Source: Bacillota bacterium
GTDB lineage: Bacteria; Bacillota; Clostridia; Christensenellales; SZUA-584
Length of the DNA stretch: 32,040 nucleotides
NCBI GenBank assembly: GCA_023410595.1
Contig: JAEYPO010000020.1
Location: 1-32,040 of the forward strand
Direction of reading: 5' to 3'
The stretch's first letter is position 1. Each line of letters opens with the position of its first letter. Under the pieces are notes generated by a model that saw only the letters and a list, made by a program, of their open reading frames with translations, was not told the origin of the DNA and searched no databases. A program made the translations under genes and the position numbers. This document shows, piece after piece, positions 1 to 6,796 of this stretch.

Positions 1-33
1 CTCTACCAATGTAAAATGATTATATGACTGCAT
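1..33 (-). CDS. IS30-family transposase, N-terminal fragment (leaves window)
   Basis: Reading leftward from an ATG at 33, eleven codons give MQSYNHFTLVE before the window ends. IS30-family transposases commonly begin with a short Met, Ser/Tyr, Asn/His, Leu/Phe-Thr, Glu stretch of this kind (the 'SYNHLTIEER' type start), just before the helix-turn-helix. A GGAGG ribosome binding site sits 7 nt upstream of the ATG on this strand. The assignment rests on only 11 residues plus context: the adjoining phage gene is broken here and a terminal-repeat-like sequence lies behind the start. Another insertion-sequence family or an unrelated gene start is possible. Confidence 0.55.
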   Translation of the reverse strand, partial: MQSYNHFTLVE

Positions 34-121
34 AGTGACCTCCGTGTAAGTGGTGTGTGGTAACTTCATTTTACACCTTGGTTGCTATGTAGTCTCTTTT
101 GTTGCACTTGCAATTATATTC
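1..121 (-). mobile_element. probable end of an IS30-like insertion sequence
   Basis: This stretch is full of stops in all frames, contains the putative transposase start, and ends just before the portal reading frame opens (stop at 122-124, open from 125). Near its edge is the near-palindrome TTGCACTTGCAA (102-113), which I take as part of a terminal inverted repeat. A 10-bp inverted repeat pairs 10-19 with 66-75. The exact boundary, the opposite end and any target-site duplication lie outside the window, so the limit at 121 is approximate. Confidence 0.5.
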
Positions 122-127
122 TAAGCA

Positions 128-148
128 GCTTCCCCTCGGAGGGGAAGC
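128..148. repeat. short palindrome at the portal/IS junction
   Basis: Arms GCTTCCCC (128-135) and GGGGAAGC (141-148) flank TCGGA. A related degenerate palindrome occurs near 2309-2328, and the second half of the repeat at 25313-25356 has the same character. IS30-family elements are known to favour palindromic targets, so this may be why the element sits here. Confidence 0.5.
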
Positions 149-172
149 CAGGCGGCCATAACGGGCGATTAC

Positions 173-1630
173 GTGCAGTACTTTTACTGGGACCCTGACA
201 TAAGGACGGGGCAGGCGCTGACCGGCGATATTAATACGCTGCTCATAGACAACGTTAACTACTATCCGGGCAATCCTAACACGCCCGACGTGCAGAGCCA
301 GCCGTACATTATAATAGCGTTTCGCGAGCTGCTGAGCAAAGTGAGGGAAGAGGCCAAAAAGAACGGCTGCAAAAACATAGAAGAGATTGTATCCGACGAG
401 GATAACGAGTATATGTCGGGCGACAGGGGAAAGATCGAGCTCGAGGACTCAGGCAAATGCAACGTGCTCTTAAAGATGTACAAAAAGGACGGGCGCGTAT
501 GGTGCGAGAAATCGGTGCGCGGCGCGATAGTGCAGCCCGAAAAGGACACAGGGCTTAAGCGCTATCCGGTGGCGGCGATGAACTGGGACACGCGCAAGAA
601 CTGCTGTCACGGGACGGCGGAAGTGACGGGGCTGATACCCAATCAGGTGTTTATTAACAAGATACTTGCGCTTGCGCAATTGGGGCAGGTGCAGACGAGC
701 TTCCCGAAGGTGATATACGACAGGACGCGCATACGGGAATGGACTAACAGGGTAGCGGGAGCCATCGCGGTGAACGGCGATATAGGCGGTGCGGCGCAAT
801 ACCTCTCGCCGCCGGTTACCTCCTACGACGCGTGGAGAGGCCTCGACGTAACGCTGCAGACCACGATGAAGATGATGGGCGCGAACGACGTAACGCTGGG
901 CAACATAAGGAATCCCGACAACACGTCCGCGTTCATAGCGACGAGGGACGCCGCGATGGTGCCGCTGCAATCGCAGCAGGAGAGTTTCTATTCGTTCATA
1001 GAGGACGTGGGGCTTATATGGCTGGACTTCATAAAGAGCTATTACAGGGCGGGCAGGATGATACCAGTAACGGACAACGGGCAGAGGGTGTTCGTGCCCA
1101 TACCCGAAGGCGAGCTTGAAAGGTTTACGATGGGCCTGCGAGTGGACGTGGGGCCGTCCTCGATGTGGAGCGAGATACAGGTGCTGCAGACGCTCGACAA
1201 CCTGCTGCGCGGGGGCAAGATAAGCTTCAAGCAGTACCTCGAACGCATGCCGGACGGGCATATACCCATGAAGGACGAGCTGCTCGCCGACGTGTTCCGG
1301 CAGGAGAGCGGAGAAGTGCAGGGGCAGCCCGGACAGGCGGGCGCACCCCTTCCGGCAATCGCTGACAATTCAGCGATTGCCACCTCCCCCGGGGGCGTAG
1401 GCTTAAGGCAGCAGCAACAGGCGCAGGCGGGGCAGATAGTAAAGATAGTTCAGGCACTCACGCAGGCCGGGAAGATACCCGCCCAAATGGCGCAAGAGGC
1501 GGCGCAGCTCGCGGCACAGGGAGCTGACGCGGGGACGATACTGCAGGTGTTGAAGACGGCGGCCGATAAAGGACAGATACCCATAGAAGCCGTGCAGGCT
1601 ATAGGAGAGGCTCTTAATACGGCCGAGTAA
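173..1630 (+). CDS. phage portal protein, 5'-truncated
   Basis: This encodes most of a P22-like portal protein, the dodecameric ring through which DNA is packaged at one capsid vertex. Recognisable features are the opening WDPDIRTG and YYPGNPNTPD segments and the long central region ending in the MMGANDVTLGNIRNPDN and SQQESFYSFIEDVG segments, typical of the stem/crown part. The GTG at 173 is only the first start-like codon: the frame is open back to 125 with no ribosome binding site, and the protein begins in mid-domain, so roughly the first 100-200 residues of a normal portal (about 600-700 aa) are missing, apparently removed by the adjacent insertion sequence. The C-terminus is Gln/Ala-rich, and residues about 391-414 are encoded by a palindromic repeat. 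Probably a pseudogene unless translation starts elsewhere. Confidence 0.85.
   Translation: MQYFYWDPDIRTGQALTGDINTLLIDNVNYYPGNPNTPDVQSQPYIIIAFRELLSKVREEAKKNGCKNIEEIVSDEDNEYMSGDRGKIELEDSGKCNVLLKMYKKDGRVWCEKSVRGAIVQPEKDTGLKRYPVAAMNWDTRKNCCHGTAEVTGLIPNQVFINKILALAQLGQVQTSFPKVIYDRTRIREWTNRVAGAIAVNGDIGGAAQYLSPPVTSYDAWRGLDVTLQTTMKMMGANDVTLGNIRNPDNTSAFIATRDAAMVPLQSQQESFYSFIEDVGLIWLDFIKSYYRAGRMIPVTDNGQRVFVPIPEGELERFTMGLRVDVGPSSMWSEIQVLQTLDNLLRGGKISFKQYLERMPDGHIPMKDELLADVFRQESGEVQGQPGQAGAPLPAIADNSAIATSPGGVGLRQQQQAQAGQIVKIVQALTQAGKIPAQMAQEAAQLAAQGADAGTILQVLKTAADKGQIPIEAVQAIGEALNTAE
1345..1413. repeat. palindromic element inserted in frame in the portal gene
   Basis: A perfect 12-bp stem (1354-1365 with 1370-1381, loop CAAT) is followed by a C5G5 palindrome, the whole flanked by ACCCCTTCCGGCAA and TTAAGGC-type ends. 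The same layout, with about two thirds identity by eye, recurs at 1639-1706 just after the gene. In frame it encodes a short linker rich in Ala, Pro and Gly, so the reading frame survives. Confidence 0.65.
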
Positions 1631-1638
1631 GGGGGCGG

Positions 1639-1706
1639 ACCCCTTCCGGCAAGCGCTGAGTAACAGCGCCTGTCACCTCCTCCGGAGGCGGAGGCATAAG
1701 GCGGCA
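1639..1706. repeat. second copy of the palindromic element, after the portal stop
   Basis: It starts with the same ACCCCTTCCGGCAA as the copy at 1345 and ends with the same AAGGC-GCAG. Its first hairpin is GCGCTG/CAGCGC (about 1653-1668) and the second is CCTCC/GGAGG (about 1676-1694). There is no U-tract, so it is not a standard terminator. The general design resembles the repeat at 25313-25356. Confidence 0.6.
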
Positions 1707-1821
1707 GAGCTGAATTCATAACCGGCGCATTGTGCGTGATATTTTATAAATAAAGTGCATGTATTCACAGCGCTGCATATAATATAGTAGCGCAAATGAA
1801 GGCATGGATACGAGGTGTAAC

Positions 1822-2154
1822 ATGACGACTGAACAGAGCGAACGCCTGTCGAGAATAGAGGATAATATAGACCATCTTAAAGAGGAGATGGGTAACTTTT
1901 GCAACGCGCTTACGAAAGCGAACGGAGACATTGAAAAGCTGGACGTCACGCTGAATGGAAAAGTTGACAAGCTGGATATGCAGATGAGCGGAAAATTCGG
2001 CGTGGTCGAGCAGAGGTTCGCGGGGCTGGAAGATAAGATAGACCAGATAGTCAGAAACACCTCCAGGAAGGAAGACAACAAGGCAAAGTTGTATATCGCC
2101 GTTATAGCGGCTGTGATTGGAGGAATAGTCGGAGCGCTGTCAAGGTTTCTTTAA
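1822..2154 (+). CDS. XhlA-like phage membrane protein (haemolysin/holin accessory)
   Basis: A 110-residue protein with a long N-terminal coiled coil (about residues 5-80, with repeated Lys/Asp-Leu-Asp heptads), a basic hinge and one C-terminal transmembrane helix (about 88-108) ending SRFL. This is the layout of XhlA-type proteins, which act with a holin and endolysin in phage lysis. I chose ATG 1822 because GAGGTG lies 6 nt upstream; an upstream in-frame ATG at 1804 would add six residues. It lies between portal and scaffold rather than in the lysis cassette beside the endolysin, which is unusual. A small coiled-coil virion protein is the alternative. Confidence 0.7.
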   Translation: MTTEQSERLSRIEDNIDHLKEEMGNFCNALTKANGDIEKLDVTLNGKVDKLDMQMSGKFGVVEQRFAGLEDKIDQIVRNTSRKEDNKAKLYIAVIAAVIGGIVGALSRFL

Positions 2155-2223
2155 GGCAAGGCTCAGCGAAAACCTCTGTGTTATGTTGACCCCGGCCGCT
2201 TGGATAAGGCGCCGGTTAGTGAT

Positions 2224-2255
2224 AAAGGGACTGCCGCTAAAGGCAGTCTCTTTTT
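2224..2255 (+). terminator. intrinsic terminator after the XhlA-like gene
   Basis: A 12-bp stem (2224-2235 with 2242-2253, one G-T pair) with loop GCTAAA; its 3' arm runs into a T tract. Confidence 0.75.
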
Positions 2256-2361
2256 AGTGGCGAAAAGCTGGCGGTTGCGTAAATGCACCCTAACGGCGCT
2301 GTGCGCCGCTTCCCCTTGAAGAGGAAGCTTTTGAAGCAAGGAGAGCGGGCGGAGAAGGCGG

Positions 2362-2539
2362 GCGGGCGTCCAAAGGACGCCCCTACGGCGGGAAAGAGGC
2401 TTGGTGAGCGGATGGGTGTAACGCGGCAGCCGGAGCACAACACAGGGAAGGCGGGCGTCCAAAGGACGCCCCTACGGCGGGGAAGAGGCTTGGTGAGCGA
2501 ATGGGTGCAATGCGGCAGCCGGAGCACAGCGCAGGGAAG
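2362..2539. repeat. two tandem 89-bp repeats with internal palindrome
   Basis: Units 2362-2450 and 2451-2539 are nearly identical. Each opens with a GGGCGTCC/GGACGCCC palindrome followed by CCTACGGCGG, then a unique part (GAGGCTTGGTGAGCG, GCGGCAGCCGGAGCACA). The start of a third, diverged unit follows from 2540, and similar pieces (GACGGGCGGGTA) occur at 2569 and 2639. The gene-free stretch 2155-2746 thus consists of a terminator (2224-2255), a degenerate palindrome (about 2309-2328) and this repeat block; small frames crossing it look fortuitous. Confidence 0.8.
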
Positions 2540-2746
2540 GCGGGCGTTAAAAGGGCCGCTACAAAGGAGACGGGCGGGTACGGAGACCCGACCCTACGGC
2601 GGGAAAGATTCTCTAGTGGCAAAGAGCCCGTCAAATAAGACGGGCGGGTATGGAGGTCATAACCTGCAGTGAGGACAGGTCGGCGACGTGTACTCGTTGC
2701 GGGCGCAGACTCAATATAAACACACACATATAAAGGAGAAGTCGAT

Positions 2747-3409
2747 ATGTTTGATACGGCCCAACCACAGGCCAGCGAACCGGCAAACCAGCCGGAAATA
2801 GAAGCCGGTACGCAAGAGATCGGCAAAGAAAGCTGTTCCCGGAGCGATGACTTTGGGGACGGCGGGGAAGTTGCGGCGGACGAGCCTTTTTTGACTGTCC
2901 GGTACAACAAGGAGCAAAAGCCTCTTTCATATGAGGAGGCTATAGCGTATGCCCAGAAGGGCATGAATTACGACAAGCTTCAGGGCCGTTTGAAAGAGAT
3001 GGCCGAAAAGTTGTCCGAATACGAAAACGGTTTACTTAAGGGCGGCAGCGAGGAGGAAAAGCAGGCGCTCGTTGACGCGCAGCTTGAAAGCTTCATGCGC
3101 CGCAACCCGGGGGTAGATCCGAGAAAGCTGCCCTCAAACGTGCTGGATGCGTGGAAACAGGGAGTGCCGCTTTTGGAAGCGTACCTGACGCACCAGTCTT
3201 CGCAGCTAGGCGCGAGGATAAAAGAGATGGAAAAGTCCGCTGCGCAGACGGAGGCGAACAGGGCAAACGCGGCGGCGAGCATGGGCAGCGCCGTGAGCGT
3301 CGGTAGCACGAGGGGAAGGCAGCTGTCTGAGGAGACCATAAGGAATATGACCCCCGAGGAACTGGACAAAAATCACGAGCGTATTTGGACGTATCTGACA
3401 AAAACATAA
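2747..3409 (+). CDS. phage scaffolding protein
   Basis: A 220-residue acidic protein directly before the coat gene, the usual place for a scaffold, which fills the procapsid during assembly and then leaves. The N-terminus (1-50) is low-complexity and acidic. A conserved-looking segment follows (LTVRYNKEQKPLSYEEAIAYA, residues about 49-69, then MNYDKLQGRLKEMAEK), a pattern typical of Firmicutes phage scaffolds, with a helical coiled-coil middle and a C-terminus (NMTPEELDKNHERIW) that may be the coat-binding helix. AAGGAG lies about 8 nt upstream of ATG 2747, and the coat gene starts 13 nt after the stop. Confidence 0.8.
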   Translation: MFDTAQPQASEPANQPEIEAGTQEIGKESCSRSDDFGDGGEVAADEPFLTVRYNKEQKPLSYEEAIAYAQKGMNYDKLQGRLKEMAEKLSEYENGLLKGGSEEEKQALVDAQLESFMRRNPGVDPRKLPSNVLDAWKQGVPLLEAYLTHQSSQLGARIKEMEKSAAQTEANRANAAASMGSAVSVGSTRGRQLSEETIRNMTPEELDKNHERIWTYLTKT

Positions 3410-3421
3410 GGAGGGTATGAA

Positions 3422-4264
3422 TTGGCATACGAAAGTTTCAGGCCGGAAGTGCTGGCCAAAGAGCTGATGACGGACAGGGGCAGGGACTGCGTTTTCAAGA
3501 ACCTGTGCTATAAGGGGCCCATCATCGGCGAGATCACAAAGAAGGGCGACGTGCTGCATATCGCGGGAGTCGGGCGGCCGACGGTGAGGGACTACAATCC
3601 CGCAAGTCCGCTCGAACTCGAGACGAAGACGAGCTACAACCAGGACCTGCATATAAGCCAGGCGAAGTACGTGAACGTTGAGGTCGAGAGGATAGACGGT
3701 TTTCAGGCGCAGGGCGAGGTGTTCGGCGTCGAGGTGAGGGAGGCCAAAAAAGCGCTCGCGCAGACGCTGGACGAGTATATCGCGGGATTTTACGATCAGG
3801 CTGGTAGCACTATAACCAACGACGGCTGCACATCGGCTAATGTACTGCAGACGCTGGCGGCCGCCGAGGAGGCGCTGCTCGAAGCGGACGTGCCGTTTGA
3901 GGAAGAGAAGTCGCTCGTTATCTCGCCTGCCGTGTACACAAAGCTGGTGCTCGGAAAGATTATGTTCCAGCAGGCGAACGCGGATGTGTTCACGAAGGGC
4001 TTTAAGGGGAGCTTTCTTAATTTCAACGTGTACGTTTCGAACTCGATAAAGAAAGACGCGGACGGCACGTACCACTGCATGGCGTTCTCGAGGCAGGCGA
4101 TAGCGCTCGCCGAGCAGATACCCGCGAGCATGATAGAGCGCTATAAGCCCGAGAAGAAGTTTTCCGACGCGTTTAAGGTGCTGCACCTTTACGGCGGCAC
4201 TGTGATTCGGCCGGGCGAGCTTTTTACCATCGACATAAAGCCCGCGGCGGAGCCGGCGGCGTAA
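3422..4264 (+). CDS. major capsid (coat) protein, P22-like
   Basis: A 280-residue protein starting AYESFRPEVLAKELM, with the features of P22-like/HK97-fold coat proteins of Firmicutes phages: an N-terminal arm, an early GDVLHIAGVGRPTVRDY strand segment and a C-terminal strand segment YGGTVIRPGELFTID. It is shorter than P22 coat (about 430 aa), fitting the version without the inserted I-domain. The start is TTG at 3422, placed 7 nt after GGAGG; the nearby ATG at 3417 is in another frame and ends soon. It is preceded by the scaffold gene and followed by a small head gene, which supports the call. Confidence 0.85.
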   Translation: MAYESFRPEVLAKELMTDRGRDCVFKNLCYKGPIIGEITKKGDVLHIAGVGRPTVRDYNPASPLELETKTSYNQDLHISQAKYVNVEVERIDGFQAQGEVFGVEVREAKKALAQTLDEYIAGFYDQAGSTITNDGCTSANVLQTLAAAEEALLEADVPFEEEKSLVISPAVYTKLVLGKIMFQQANADVFTKGFKGSFLNFNVYVSNSIKKDADGTYHCMAFSRQAIALAEQIPASMIERYKPEKKFSDAFKVLHLYGGTVIRPGELFTIDIKPAAEPAA

Positions 4265-4279
4265 GGGAGGTGCAATATA

Positions 4280-4648
4280 ATGGCGGTTGAAGTATTCAAT
4301 ATAAGCGGCGGCGGCAGCAGCATGATAGCGGCGGTTGATATAAACGCGGCGGCGGATACGCAGACGGTAGTGCATTCGGGCAAAGACCAAAGATTGGCGC
4401 TGCGCGTCGCTAACGGCAACGCTGCTCCCGTTAACGTTGCGGTAACGGCGGGAAACGGTCCAAGGGCTGCTTTAGGTAGCATGACCGTGAGCGTAGCGGC
4501 GAACAGCACGGCGTATATCGCGCTGTTCGATACGGCAAGGTTTAAGAACTTAGCGACAGGAAACATAACCGTTAACCTTACGGACGGCGAAGGCGCGGCC
4601 CTGGGAGAGGCGCTTGCTTCCGTGCAGGTAGAAGCGGTGCAGATGTGA
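4280..4648 (+). CDS. small head protein, possible capsid decoration protein
   Basis: A 122-residue protein made almost wholly of short beta-strand-like stretches rich in Ala, Val, Asn and Thr, with no Cys and no membrane segment. The sequence resembles an immunoglobulin-like or jelly-roll fold by composition only. Its place directly after the coat gene (15-nt gap, GGGAGG before ATG) is where many phages keep the capsid decoration/cement protein. I do not recognise a named family; the role is inferred from position. Confidence 0.6.
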   Translation: MAVEVFNISGGGSSMIAAVDINAAADTQTVVHSGKDQRLALRVANGNAAPVNVAVTAGNGPRAALGSMTVSVAANSTAYIALFDTARFKNLATGNITVNLTDGEGAALGEALASVQVEAVQM

Positions 4649-4666
4649 TGTAAGCTTATAAGGAGA

Positions 4667-4697
4667 GCGGCGGGCTTCCGGTTCGGGCGTCCGCCGC
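4667..4697 (+). other. stable GC-rich intercistronic hairpin
   Basis: GCGGCGG (4667-4673) pairs with CCGCCGC (4691-4697) in the gap between the putative decoration gene and the next gene; there is no T tract. An overlapping CCGGTT/AACCGG pairing (about 4678-4704) is an alternative fold. It may stabilise or insulate the highly expressed coat/decoration part of the transcript. Confidence 0.45.
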
Positions 4698-4724
4698 AAA
4701 CCGGATTAAAGAAGAGAGAAAGTT

Positions 4725-4907
4725 ATGAAATTGAATGGCTCGCCGGGCATGCGTATCGTCGACGCGGGGACGAACGAGCAAGTCGGCGTTTTTGATAAAG
4801 ACGGAAAACCGCTGATGAAAGCGGAGTATATAAAACAGTGCCTTCTGTTAAGGCGGTTTGGCAAAGTAAAGGAAGTGAAAAAGCATGACGGCAAGGGACG
4901 TGTATGA
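4725..4907 (+). CDS. small phage protein of unknown function
   Basis: Sixty residues, basic at the C-terminus, beginning MKLNGSPGMRIVDAGTNEQ. The middle segment VGVFDKDGKPLMKAEYIKQ looks like a small globular domain. A purine-rich AGAAGAGAGAAAG precedes the ATG. Its last 23 nt overlap the next gene in another frame, suggesting translational coupling. It sits in the head-tail connector region, but I recognise no family. Confidence 0.6.
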   Translation: MKLNGSPGMRIVDAGTNEQVGVFDKDGKPLMKAEYIKQCLLLRRFGKVKEVKKHDGKGRV

Positions 4908-5313
4908 ACTGGCGATAGCGCTGATAGACGAAACGGATCAATTGGTGAAGATCCCGGAAGCCGGAAGTGATGAAGCGGGGGCGTCCACGGACGGCGAAAA
5001 CGACTGGCACTATGAGGGAGACTACGCAAAAAAAGCCCCAGGACTTATCGACATATTACAGCGGGAATTGGCGTTTTACGAAGGAAGGGCTGTACCGGGA
5101 AAAATAGAGGACATGGACTCGGTGATATCGGTGAGCGACGACACGGCCGCAAGGATAATGCCGTACGGGCTTGCCGCCAGCTTCGCTCTCGCGGACAGAA
5201 ACGCTGATATGTATAACGACTACAGCTATATGTATCGCGCGCTTATAAGGACTATAAGGCCTGAGGAGTGCTCCGTATCCGACGAATACGGAGTGTTGGA
5301 CGGCATGTCGTGA
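4885..5313 (+). CDS. probable head-tail connector / head completion protein
   Basis: A 142-residue, mostly helical acidic protein. The start MTARDVYELAIALIDE and the C-terminal segment with AARIMPYGLAASFALADRN followed by MYNDYSYMYRALI resemble connector (gp6-like or similar) adaptor proteins of Firmicutes phages, which bind under the portal. It lies between the capsid genes and the tail-fibre genes, where adaptors are found. AAGGAAG is about 10 nt before ATG 4885, inside the previous gene. Assignment is by position and style rather than by a decisive motif. Confidence 0.6.
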   Translation: MTARDVYELAIALIDETDQLVKIPEAGSDEAGASTDGENDWHYEGDYAKKAPGLIDILQRELAFYEGRAVPGKIEDMDSVISVSDDTAARIMPYGLAASFALADRNADMYNDYSYMYRALIRTIRPEECSVSDEYGVLDGMS

Positions 5314-5374
5314 GCGGTGTAAGAGGCGGGGGGAATACAGAACGTATGATAATCTATAGGAGCGGTGCGGTATT

Positions 5375-6796
5375 ATGGCATATGTGACGCAGGATCAGGC
5401 ATTAAGGCTCTCAAGCCGTATAGGGAGGCTCGAAGGATCGATAGTGAAGAACGCGGGAGTGCTGTCCGTGGTATTAAGCGCGCCTCAAAGCTTCACAGAT
5501 AATACGCCGACTGCTGTAAAATTTTCCTCAAAGGTGATAGAGAGCGGCATTATAAAAGGAGATACGCAAACCGGAACGTTTACCGTCAGCGAAGACTGCG
5601 CCGTTCTTATCGCGTATCAGCAGGAGATCGCGCACTCGAGCGTTGAGGACCAATATCACCTGGATCTGTACGGCAACGGAGAACCTGCCGGAAGTATAGC
5701 ATCATGCAGGATACCGGCTGGTACGACGGCGACGGCGGTGTTCGCAGCGTCTGCGAATCTGGCCGCAGGCGTTAATTATTCTCTTATGATCCGTGCAAAC
5801 GGTATATCCGGGACTCACGTGCCGCAGTATCAAAACGCGTATAATCGCCTCAGCATAATGGTTACTGGATGCTCGGGACTCGTTGGCCCGCAGGGCAGAA
5901 AAGGCGATAAGGGGGATAAAGGCGATATGGGCCCCGCTGCTTTACAGGTGACAGCCGCGTATTCGGAAGACGGGCAAAGCTGGCATACCGTTTATACGGA
6001 GGGAGACGATTACATTCGTTTCAGTACAGACGGGGGAAACACTTGGGGCGGAGCGGTTTATATCCGCGGCCGGCAGGGACCGCAGGGCATACCCGGCGAA
6101 GGGGTTCCGGCGGGCGGAACCGTCGGTCAGGTGTTATCGAAGAAGACAGGTTCGGACTATGACACGCAATGGCAGGACGCCGCGCCCGTGGTCGCTCCGG
6201 CTATGGATAATGCAAACGACGCTTCTGAAAACGAAACGATTAAGGTGTGGGAAGGCGAGCAGCATGAATACGACGCGCTCGGTATGTACGGCGGCGACAC
6301 GCTTTATATAATAAGCGACGGCGAAACGTCGCCCTCGGTTCCGTTTACGCTGGATTCTATGCCGGTTGGCTTTAATATGCCGTGGTGGAGCGATATGCTT
6401 CCTTCCTCAAAATACATGTTCATGGAAGGGCAGGCGCTTGCTGGACATCCTTACGCGCAGTCCGTGTTTGGCGATAATCTGCCTGACTTGCGCGGAAGGG
6501 TGATGGTGCATAAGAGTACAGATGCCGAGTTTGACACCCTTAAGAAAATTGGAGGCCATAAAAAGCTACAATCTCATAAGCATAAAATTACTGTACGCAG
6601 CGACAATGGAATTGTGTCGTGGAATATTCAATGGGGAACTCCATCGGGTAATACAGTAGCATTTAATTCTACTGGTGAGCACGGCAGTCAGACAGGTGGG
6701 GGGAATGATGGTCAATCATGGGCTACAGGTGAGGGCGACAGCGGAAATTTGCAGCCTTACATCGTCTGCAGATACATAGCAAAGGTGACGCCATAA
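5375..6796 (+). CDS. tail fibre with collagen-like repeats and a collar domain
   Basis: A 473-residue fibre protein. Residues about 1-165 form a beta-rich head. Gly-X-Y collagen-like repeats follow at about 172-187 (GPQGRKGDKGDKGDMGP) and at 232-241 (GRQGPQGIPG), then the phage-fibre linker VPAGGTVGQVLSKK. The last 140 residues are a phage tail-collar-type domain (MPVGFNMPWW, LPDLRGRVMVHKS, GGHKKLQSHKH, NLQPYIVCRYI). Collagen-like stretches trimerise phage fibres, and collar tips often carry host recognition. The stop overlaps the next start by one base (TAATG). The tip-coding part (about 6541-6720) is clearly more AT-rich than the rest. Confidence 0.85.
   Translation: MAYVTQDQALRLSSRIGRLEGSIVKNAGVLSVVLSAPQSFTDNTPTAVKFSSKVIESGIIKGDTQTGTFTVSEDCAVLIAYQQEIAHSSVEDQYHLDLYGNGEPAGSIASCRIPAGTTATAVFAASANLAAGVNYSLMIRANGISGTHVPQYQNAYNRLSIMVTGCSGLVGPQGRKGDKGDKGDMGPAALQVTAAYSEDGQSWHTVYTEGDDYIRFSTDGGNTWGGAVYIRGRQGPQGIPGEGVPAGGTVGQVLSKKTGSDYDTQWQDAAPVVAPAMDNANDASENETIKVWEGEQHEYDALGMYGGDTLYIISDGETSPSVPFTLDSMPVGFNMPWWSDMLPSSKYMFMEGQALAGHPYAQSVFGDNLPDLRGRVMVHKSTDAEFDTLKKIGGHKKLQSHKHKITVRSDNGIVSWNIQWGTPSGNTVAFNSTGEHGSQTGGGNDGQSWATGEGDSGNLQPYIVCRYIAKVTP

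Noticed and set aside
470..1261. 263-codon minus-strand ORF opposite the portal gene
   Set aside because: Product is Arg/His/Tyr-rich low-complexity, has no ribosome binding site, and mirrors the codon bias of the portal gene.
2362..2690. CRISPR-like array
   Set aside because: Units are tandem and near-identical over 89 bp with no unique spacers and no cas genes.
2181..2964. Several small ORFs across the repeat block
   Set aside because: They share segments because the DNA is repeated, lack ribosome binding sites, and contain no domain.
3206..4390. 394-codon minus-strand ORF opposite scaffold, coat and head genes
   Set aside because: Spans three well-supported phage genes; composition (Arg, His, Leu, Tyr) is the usual antisense shadow of ATA/GCG-rich codons.
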